Assembly (NCBI GenBank): GCA_949825045.1
Contig: OX463815.1
Location: forward strand, 18,779,231 to 18,843,230
Direction: 5' to 3'
Length of the DNA: 64,000 bases
DNA from: Argyresthia goedartella
Taxonomy: Eukaryota > Arthropoda > Insecta > Lepidoptera > Argyresthiidae
Shown: piece after piece, positions 55,532 through 64,000 of the stretch
Position numbering within the stretch: the first letter of the stretch is position 1
Layout of the letters: the number at the start of each line of letters is the position of its first letter
The notes under the pieces: generated by a model
Told to the model about the DNA's origin: nothing
What the model saw: only the letters and a program-made list of their open reading frames with translations
Database searches by the model: none
Made by a program: the position numbers and the translations under genes

Positions 55532-57637
55532 ACTGACCAACACTTATTTTAGTAACATTTCACATTACAAACAATTATCATGGGTACTCTACTTATGTTT
55601 CTGAACAAATTTCCCCATAAGAAACATGTAATCGCTAGCCAAAAACGTGTCCCACTGTAACTTAACTGATAGAGACTGTTCTGCAGTACATACAATAAAT
55701 AGATAAATCATTCAGGGTGCATTTCAAGTGAATAAGAAAATAAGTCAGTAGCAAATTTTCTCACCTCCTCATACTATACCTACAACAACTAACAAAGCTC
55801 GAACTGCCTCAAAGCAGTTCTTTTGGATAATGAATGAATGACGTATAAAATACACTTTGACAGTTACCCGCGTCGCATAGTAGTCCGACTTGGTGTATTC
55901 CAACTTATAATGGTGCTGTTGAGTAGGACAGTCTCAATAAAACGCTCCTTTATGGCTATTTAAAAACAACTTTTCGAGGAGTTGTAAAAGTGAAAAATGC
56001 GATCTGGTAGTCAGTGAAATTGGATGTAAAACAAACAAGAACTGTAAAAGCGGTGAAAATAATTTTATGGCGACAATATTCTTCGTGATTTCCCTGTTGA
56101 TGTTATATTTGAGAAGATATTAGGTACATGGCAACAGGAAATTCGGCACGTTTCGATTAGGGAACTCTAAAAATTAAGCAACAGTTTAGAACCAAATGCA
56201 TCAAGCTATTGTTATGATGGGATTCAATTGGGTAATAAGGATAATTATGATGTTGATACTTACACTTTTACATTATATCATAAACAAAGTGAATGGTCTT
56301 TGTCAAGTTGAAATAAATAGATATTTTTAACAGGTGAAATGTACCGTCGAACAAAACTTGTCTTCCGATTTGAAACCGATTTGAAATTACTTGGATTTAA
56401 GGCGCAAAAGTTTTAATGCGACATTTTCACACGTATACTTAGAAAAGTACAGTAATATTTAGCTGTCAGGTACCTTGCCCAGCGACGGCAGCAGTGATCA
56501 GGCCCAAATGCTTTACTTCTATTTTTTCTTTCTTTTTATTTTTAGCAATTATTTTACAATATTAATTTTATTTTAAATGTACCTAAATTCCAATTCTTAC
56601 CTCAATTCCAAACAAAAAAGATTTCATGCAACTTTCCGGTTATGTCATTGTAGTTTCTTAGACGCACAGAAAAAAGATTGGTACAAAATGGATGACCGAA
56701 CGAGGTCAAAACTGTGTATATCTTAAGCATTTCGCATATTTCATCTGGCTTTTAAATAACATGAGCATTTTATTCCCGGGTAGATGGCAAAGTAGATAAA
56801 ACTTGAATGTTCATTTGCATTCCACATGAATCATTTCCAGACTTACCACAATTGTCATCATACACAAGCTTAATCAAGATGGTTGTTAGGTACCTACAAG
56901 TCATAAAATGCCGTATTGCGATTCTTGTACCAGCGTAAAGGTTGGGTATTCGCAAATTCAAGCAGGTTCATCAGTCACCAAAGGTTTACTAGGCTTACTA
57001 GGTTTTAAAATTAAGTATACGTACTAATTGTATATGTCTAGCTAGGGTGTCAGACCCAAAACGTATATGGTGACATTAAATTAGCTGACAAAATTTTAGG
57101 AACTGATAATAATTATGATCGCAAATGAAAATTAAATGAGTCTCCTTTAAGAACTTGTAATCAGATCGGGTCAATGTATTGAGGATCAATAAAAAAACAT
57201 TTCCCAAAGCAACATATGATAATATGTTGCTTTAGGAAAGTTATTCATAAAGATGACTTTTAATTAGAACAGTTGACCAAATTTTTAGGAATTATAGTCA
57301 AAGCGAGCAATAAAGTTGTTCTGGTCATATTGGTTTAATGACGATTGGGTTGATTGATTTTTAAAGTATATGTCCTCCTTGGTTCTTAACCTATACAATC
57401 CCTTGAAGTTTCACTAAATTTATCGGTCACAGTTAAATACTGTATCATCAGCGCAGATGTTAAAACCTGTTGTAATTTTTGTATCTACAATTTTACAATA
57501 GCAGGGATTTGTGCGGGATTTCGATCATTCAGCTACTGACATGACACTATCAGAAAAAGATGAAGGTAAATCATCACCCCTGATTTTCGATTGCTAAAAA
57601 TAATAATGGGCTATGAAAAATCATCATTCAGTGTTTC
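55532..57637. other. intron DNA, mostly unrecognised
   Basis: It contains the short retroelement-like word CCCAGCGACGGCAGCAGTGA at 56476, shared with 23850, and an inverted word pair around 57195-57240 (AAAGCAACATATGATAATAT...GTTGCTTTAGG). Confidence 0.4.
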
Positions 57638-57795
57638 GGATGACACGTTAAGCTGTAGGTCTCGGCTACTATCGCTACGTGGTTGTGGTCGTAAAACCCC
57701 TCCACCAACCCGCACTGAGCCAGCGTGGTTGAGTATGGCTTAATCTTACTCGTATATGGGTAAAGGCCCATGCCCCTCGGTGGGGAAATTAATGG
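57638..57795 (+). mobile_element. SINE family 2, 3' part only
   Basis: GTGTTTCGGATGACACG, TTAAGCTGTAGGTCTCGGC, CAACCCGCACTGAGCCAGCG, then CTCGTATATGGGTAAAGGCC. Head missing. Confidence 0.65.
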
Positions 57796-58107
57796 GCTAC
57801 ATAATAACCGGGACCAAAGACTTTAGCTATATACCTTATAGGTAGTACAGTATTCTTACTGGCGTATTTCAGAAGAAAAAAACTTTGTTATAGTGACAAA
57901 ACCACCTTATAGTTTAAGCTCAGGCTGGTGAAGGTAGAACATACGAGTGATGCCTCACAGCTCCAAGTCCTGCCAGCCACAAAGCTACAAGTCATTCTGG
58001 ACTTCCGTCTAGCCCCAAAGGTTATTGTAAAAATTTTTGAGCAGATCACGCTTGACCATTTATTGTACTGGTAAGTAAAAAACCGTATCGCGATTAATAA
58101 TTGAATT

Positions 58108-58340
58108 TGGGAAATATTAAACTGCACATCAATAATACTAATTTTCACAGCAAATTTCAGGGCAAAATATACTGCGGTAGCTCAGGTTAAGGGTAAAGGG
58201 GGTGAGCGAAGCGAAGCTCCCTTTATCCTTCGTATTAGGCTGAACATGTAAGAACAACAAAAATAATTAAAACATAAAAAGTATTTTGGTGATCCTTTTT
58301 TTCTGTGAAAATCAGTATTTTTGCTGTGCGATTAAATACT
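58108..58340 (+). mobile_element. MITE-like element with about 40-bp TIRs (copy C)
   Basis: GGGAAATATTAAACTGCACATC at the left and GCTGTGCGATTAAATACT at the right. The core includes GGGGGTGAGCGAAGCGAAGC. Same family as 15222 and 42952. Confidence 0.75.
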
Positions 58341-61300
58341 AGCCATTAAATTTTAAGAAACAATTGCATGTTTATTACATTCGGTACTTAAGTACGTTTT
58401 TGGGAAGTTTGTCTATTCACACATTTTTTGTAACACCAAAGTAGTGCTCAGTGATCATTCTATAAGTATAAGAAAAACCTAGTTGGGCAATTTGCTAATC
58501 TCGTTCTCACGAGATGCCAGCGAGACACGTCGACCGTATCGCCTGGCCTGGGCTTATTTTCTTTGCCCTCTCACTCGAATGAAGATTTAAGGGTTGCCAG
58601 CCGGCTAAAACTCAACTGTAATAATAATGATATTCCTTTTTGTTTCGGCTATTTTGAGAGCGTCGTCCTCATGTGGAAATAATGAGGTCCTCCGTCCTGG
58701 GACGCAAAAAATCGAGGACTCTGTATCAAAAGGAGCGCTGGAATTGCTACAAGTTTAGGGTTTGCACACTTGTCCGTTGGCAATTTCTTGGCTGAGCTGT
58801 TTTATATTTTGAGACAATTAATGATGCGTAAGTAAGAGCACTTATATGTTGCAGCATGTTGTGAGAGCAATATATCGTGCTAGGAATATGTTGATTGAGC
58901 TCCTTTATCCACTGAATGAAATAATGTTGAAGAGCAATAAATTAGTCTTAAATTCCCATGCACATTCCAATACAGGGTCAAAAGTCGAACTCTATTTAAC
59001 TATTGGCAACCCTGTAGAGGTATTCTCTGATTCGGACAACATTACCTGTGTGGAATTGGATTATTCAAACTGATCGTTTGTTTACGATGGCGCCCACTTT
59101 AGCGTGATCGCGTCGTGGCGCAAGCGCAGAGATCATGATCAGCATCTCTCGAGATCACGACCCTCGGCCATCTCCGATGTTTGATCGTTATGAAATTCTT
59201 AATTGTTCTCCTAATGAAGCGACACCTTATTAGTTTATGCTCTGTAATATATTTAAGGCACAGTTTGATATGCAATTTAAAGACACTGCAATTTCTGTAG
59301 TCTATATATAGATGTAGAGATGAGTCTTTGATCTTGATGTTATGTTTTGATAAATGCAGGAAAATCTCAGGGAAGATAATATTATAATTTTGTTATTCAG
59401 TAGCTGCAAAGTACGTTTAATACAAAATAATTTAATTTAAAGAACCTTACGAAGGTTACACGTTCTGGTAATTTGTTTCCGGATTTTTCAACGAAATAAA
59501 AATAGATAAATTTATTAAAATTCCTAAGAGTTCGTTTTCGCTAGTCCATTGATGGCTCAGCATTTATGTCTCGAGGATAATCTCGAATCCTCAAGATCAC
59601 TCCCAAGAATTCAAAGAGTATATCTCCTCTCTATCCTCGCGGCAGCACGCTTGTGGGTCGGCTCACCAATAAATCAATTGGTATCCAGACCACAGTGGCC
59701 AAAAGCAAACGTTGAACACCGTACCACTTTCACTGCTGTATAGTGATCAGCTGTGGCCACCAATACTTCTAACCGGATGCAAGCGACCTTCCACTGTTTG
59801 CCCATTTACTTAGCGTTCAGATTAGGGTCCTCTTCTCATGGAGTGCATGACATAAGCTGCGTTGCGTCATATGTTTGACACCTTGACATAAACAGTTGAT
59901 TAACATTAAATTCGAACATTCTCACAATGGTGATTCTTGAACTTTAGAACTGTGATAAAACATACGTTAGGAAAACACGTTCACATCAAGGCGATAACAT
60001 AAACTATTACTATTCAGGAGAATATAATTGGATTTCTACAATGCTACCAAATTATGGTCAAAAATCTGATTTAAATGTGAAAATATGTAAAGTGAACCTT
60101 CAGTCTATGCATAATCTCCGATGAAAAAAGTTTGGTAGGTACATGATAGAAGCTAATAAAGAATAAACTGGAATTAAACACTGTTCTAGTAAATTGTTTT
60201 CAGCAAGAGCCACTCAAATAAATCCATTGCACGAGTTCGTAAATAACCAAACATTATCAAAAATACGATGATTCAAAATATGTGACTACTGCCCGAGGTG
60301 AATCTGAGGAAATTCAGGGAAATTGTAACGGAATATTTCCCCGTGCCGTGACACGTGCCGTGCCACTCCGCAACTTTTATTTTAACAAGATACCGCGGAG
60401 GCTTTCCGAAAGTATTGCGAGAAATAAAATATGGAAATTCCGATACCAATATTATTCACGTCGCGAATTGAGGCACAAAAAATATGGTCATTTTGATTGC
60501 AAGAATAAATCAGATTATACTAAATGTACGCTGAATTGAGTCATAATTGTCCCTTTACTGCCCCTTAACTGTCCAAGGTATTATCCAACGTATTATTATT
60601 ACTTTTCACCAACTAAAATTGGCTGAAGAAACACTCATGTCATGTACCGAGGTCAAATGTTAAAGGGGCTTAGCTACTTACTCGTTTGTGTGAGATTAAC
60701 AATATCTTTAGTGGTGAAATGCATAGGTAGAATGACAAGACTTCTTCATTGCCATGTCGAAACCAGAATTTCCTACTTAATATCTTGTGGGTTATGGGTT
60801 CTGGCTTGGTAGGTTGTGGCGTGGTCCGTGTGCGGCGATCCTTCTGTAAGTTTACTTATGTGCTTTACTCTAACTTATGGCATAAATTGTGTGAAAGAAT
60901 TGCCACAAGTTAGATATGTAATAAGTGTAAGCTCAATAACAAGCTCAAACAATATAAACTTTGGTCATGTTTCAAAGAATTGGTTAGTTTCAATGTTTGT
61001 AACAAACTATTCCAATATTTATTTGAGTCTATATTTCATCATCTTGAAACATGCTTGCTATAACTAATTTTAATTAATAGTCATAAAGTCACGACATTAT
61101 TTTCTTAGGCAAGTAGGTACTTCCATCATACATAAACATTACTAAATCTGCACTTGAATAGTGATTCTTACATTGGCAAAACCCACACATAAAAAGTGAT
61201 ATTTATTTTAAAGGTGACATAAATAGTTGCCCAGGCTACTCCATTGTCTATAATGTGTATGAGGTAAGGTAATAGGTAGGTAGGTAATTAATAAATTCAG

Positions 61301-61962
61301 TGGTATGGGTTTAAAAAACCAGCAGGAATTAACACATGGAAACCGGATACGAATAAACCAAATAGAGCAGTTAAAATGTGAGACGTGAACCTAGTATTGT
61401 TGTAGGTACTCCAAAACGTTGCCAAAATTACAATGGAATTTAAATTGACACTGATGTTTAGAATATTAAATAGAAAGGCTGCTATCTTCGAAATCATCGA
61501 CCAAAAGCCGACGTAAAGTTTCTGTGTCAAAGCTATTGTTTTGCGAATTTACACCGTTTAAATATCATGTGTGCTCTCTTTTGAATACTTCCACGTGTGG
61601 AGACGGGTCAAGAATACAGGTAATTTTTTGACAAATGAACGCGGAAAGACTTGAGCTTAGTCGTTGGAGGCGATTCTGACACTGCTATGATACTATTTTA
61701 CATGAGGATTTGTGACGGGAGATGATACAGTTCATTTATTAACTTATCAATTTCTCAATATCAAATCAAAGAGCATAAACACTTTGACATATATAATTCC
61801 ACTCAAAGTAGAGCCACAGTTGGTGATATCTGCATTGTGGGTTAATAAAGATATTTATATTCTATAATGAAACTTTGCGGTCAAATTTAAGACAAGTTTT
61901 GTTATACATATACTGGTTGGTACATAGATGTTTGTTTCGAATATGGGTAAAGTTTCAAAAAT
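58341..61962. other. intron DNA, nothing firm
   Basis: Several short open frames, none with recognisable domains or codon bias. The GC-richer patch at 59550-59760 was inspected without result. Confidence 0.45.
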
Positions 61963-62448
61963 TCAACCATATAATATAACAGTGCTAAGCTGAAGGCCTA
62001 GATGAAAACAGCAAAATAATAAAAAATTGGGGCCTAAGGCTAAGCAAAGAAAAACGAAAACACGGATGATGTAGTCAGGACGGATTACCAAGATGTGATT
62101 AATTTTTAAAAAAATATTGATAAAAAGAAATGAATAGTGAATTGAACAGAATAGACCTTGATCAGTGTTATAGCCAGCAACACAATAAACACATACCAGG
62201 ACTAACCGCGTCCAGAACGAGAGCTGAATGATAATGACTCGCGAAAATGGTATAGAAGTCAATGACAGAATAAATCTGAATAGATGAATGATGATGAATG
62301 ATACGTAAGGCTCAATTTTACGATTATAGTAAAATATACGAAAAAGCAGCCTGTAATAGGTAAAATAAGTAAAACCTGTAACGCAAAAAAATAAATAACG
62401 CGAAATTCCTTGTTTTAATAAGTGTTTTAATCTTGCCGCAAGGGTCAC
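61963..62448 (-). other. unexplained 161-codon hydrophobic open frame
   Basis: The minus-strand frame has no stop for 162 codons in AT-rich DNA and is dominated by F, L, I and Y, with several possible membrane segments (e.g. FTYFTYYRLLFRIFYY). There is no ATG at the start (GTG only), no splice logic and no known family. It may be chance or a decayed repeat; the chance of a real gene is low. Confidence 0.2.
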
Positions 62449-63390
62449 GAAAATGGGTAACTCTTCACCCAGTTTTTGGTAAAAATTATATTTCCACGGC
62501 TCCTTTTAAAACTTTTCACCTCATGTTAATATTCAAGTTTTTATAGACCAACTTTTGGTTTAAAGGTAAAATTGACTCTTCGCCTCTTTTATTTTTCCTC
62601 ATCCTCCGAATTTTATGTACCTACAAAGTTTGCATGGAGCCCTCAGGATGTGCAAAACTTCCCATGGATATCTACTAAACCCAGCTCTCATTTATGAGTT
62701 AACACCTCCTTCATTAAACGCTCGAAACCTTTTAGATGAATCATCAGGCATCACACATCATCCTTAGCAATTGTGTTAGCACCAAACAAGGTTGACTTTC
62801 TTTAAAAGTTGCACCTACAAGTAAAAGACATCACAGGGGAGTGGCGGTAAACGGTGGAAATTTAGTAACATATTTAAAACATCGTGAACTAGCATTGTGA
62901 AACTGTTGAGTGGAGGACCTCTCGACACGGTGACACTAATAATGATAATTATACAAGGTGTAACATAAATATGTTAAGGATTGATTCGGGACATCATTAG
63001 TTTTCCTGAAATTCTGATCAACTTTCTCTATTATGTAAAGCTGAAACTAAATGGGTCGCTCCAAATCTAGAGACTGTTAACTCCTGCATAAAGTGTAGAA
63101 AGTAGAAGAGACTAAACTACATACTATCGTTATACCAAAATTAATTCACAGATTTTCTGATAAATATTTATTTAAACTACTGCAATTATACGTTTACCAC
63201 GTTACATCACTCAACAAAGCTGTTTTTAACACTTAATCAACTTATTGAATTAACTCATGCCACAGGTCAAAGGTGTTTTGTGAACAACGAAGTTTACAAA
63301 GCACTGATTAAGAATTGACCTGACCTGATGGAAAAGAATTGGTGAGGCTTCCAGTGTATTAATTAATTCGGTTCCCGGATCACTATGACG
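62449..63390. other. intron DNA, nothing recognised
   Basis: AT-rich, no repeats or coding signal seen. Confidence 0.45.
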
Positions 63391-63391
63391 C

Positions 63392-63510
63392 TTTGATGAC
63401 CTCTGTGGCGCTGCAGTTGTGGGTCTGCCTACCATGCGAGACAACCCTGGACACAGGGTATCCTAGTGTGGGACCAAAAGCAATGCATGTGCCTGCCTGT
63501 ATATTAAAAA
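63392..63510 (+). mobile_element. SINE family 1, internally deleted
   Basis: Head GATGACCTCTGTGGCGCTG, then CTACCATGCGAGAC. It jumps from there to the tail CAGGGTATCCTAGTGTGGG, so the B-box part and the A-run are missing. Confidence 0.65.
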
Positions 63511-63776
63511 AACTATAGGAGATAAGTTAGAGTGACTCCATAACTGTATCCGACATAATATTGCGACATTATAAATAAGTACCTATGTACTTTCATGCAA
63601 TAAATAAAATTTACCTGCTACGCATTTCCATGAAAATTGTATGGGGGAAAAATGTATACTCACTCTATAAGAAATGGTAGTCACCGGACTTTGACAATGG
63701 CAATGGCATTTTAAACAAAAAAATAATTAAATCTTCACAAACTACCTGACTAATTATCACCTCTCTTCTTCCACAG

Positions 63777-63966
63777 GCAACACTTGTCATAACGCAAGTG
63801 ATTAGTGAAAAGGCGAAGACAGAAGACCAAGAAAAGACAAAAGTAGAGAAAAAATATGAAGGTCGAACCGGAAGACAAGGACCATGGTCCAACTCCGAGA
63901 ACGAAGTAGTGGTAGACATCGAGGACGATGAGAAGACACAGTATTATGAGACTAATTACGACAACA
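63777..63966 (+). CDS. second exon of the secreted-protein gene
   Basis: Acceptor CTTCTTCCACAG and donor A|GTAAGT. The exon encodes ATLVITQVIS (end of the signal peptide), then the charged stretch EKAKTEDQEKTKVEKKYEGR, TGRQGPWSNSENEVVVDIED and DEKTQYYETNYDN, ending in phase 1. It is hydrophilic, rich in E, K, D and Y, with no cysteine after the signal peptide. This could be the start of a cuticle-type or precursor protein, but no family is recognised. The gene continues beyond the window. Confidence 0.7.
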
Positions 63967-64000
63967 GTAAGTACATAACAAATTGCGATTGGTAATAGAA

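Larger units (their letters stand above)
50704..63776. other. 13.1-kb first intron of the secreted-protein gene (inferred)
   Basis: GTGAGT donor and CTTCTTCCACAG acceptor. It contains the repeats and MITEs listed at 50759-58340. I see no further coding exon that would keep phase 0, but very small exons could be missed. Confidence 0.5.

Noticed and set aside
60282..60539. 85-codon + strand open frame
   Set aside because: No start context, splice sites, domain or codon bias; judged to be chance.
1..64000. CRISPR array, bacterial genes, rRNA or an endogenous virus
   Set aside because: No regularly spaced repeats with unique spacers, no bacterial gene organisation, no rRNA words. The only RT present belongs to DIRS and non-LTR elements, and I saw no viral structural gene.

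Overview
The window looks like nuclear DNA from an arthropod, most likely a moth or butterfly (Lepidoptera). This is inferred from AT-rich introns with GT..AG borders, GC-richer exons, and many short dispersed repeats of types I recognise from lepidopteran genomes: tRNA-headed SINEs, a CTAG-ending Helitron-like element, a mori-type mariner, and the repeat that starts near GGCCAAGTGCGAG and ends GGAACCCTAAAA. There are no bacterial-style operons, no rRNA and no CRISPR. I could not run a search, so species and orthologue names are left open.

Host genes. (1) The 3' part of a large cadherin-superfamily type I membrane protein lies on + from 2160 to 19520. I resolve 19 exons, all with GT/AG borders and agreeing phases. 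They encode about 1406 residues: an array of divergent cadherin-like repeats, then membrane-proximal repeats with classical calcium motifs, a membrane-adjacent domain, one transmembrane helix and an acidic cytoplasmic tail of about 142 residues. The 5' end lies upstream of the window. The array grew by duplication of a three-exon module, and one further exon (about 7915-8321) is broken by a MITE and a frameshift. (2) A GC-rich orphan coding exon on the minus strand at 1173-1324 would sit inside an intron of the cadherin gene. (3) The start of a secreted-protein gene on +: a 10-codon exon at 50674-50703 and a second exon at 63777-63966, separated by a 13-kb intron, together encode a good signal peptide. 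The gene continues past the window.

Mobile DNA fills most of the rest. 24004-29057 is an almost complete DIRS-type tyrosine-recombinase retrotransposon on the minus strand, with Gag, RT, RNase H, tyrosine recombinase, inverted termini and a textbook internal complementary region. 33623-37044 is a Mutator-like (MULE) DNA transposon with long inverted ends. A 1295-bp mariner has inserted into its transposase gene, and a SINE sits inside the element too. Smaller remnants are two IS630/Tc1-type transposases (10210-10560 minus, 30540-31185 plus), three non-LTR retrotransposon 3' ends (31810-32760 minus, 45090-45470 plus, 46190-46815 plus), a Helitron-like element, several MITE families (some present as two to four copies here) and many SINEs.

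Layout: 1-2159 repeats plus the orphan exon; 2160-19560 cadherin gene; 19560-24000 intergenic SINEs and repeats; 24004-29057 DIRS; 29058-33600 degraded elements; 33623-37044 MULE with mariner; 37045-50500 repeat-rich intergenic DNA; 50500-64000 the start of the secreted-protein gene, mostly its first intron.
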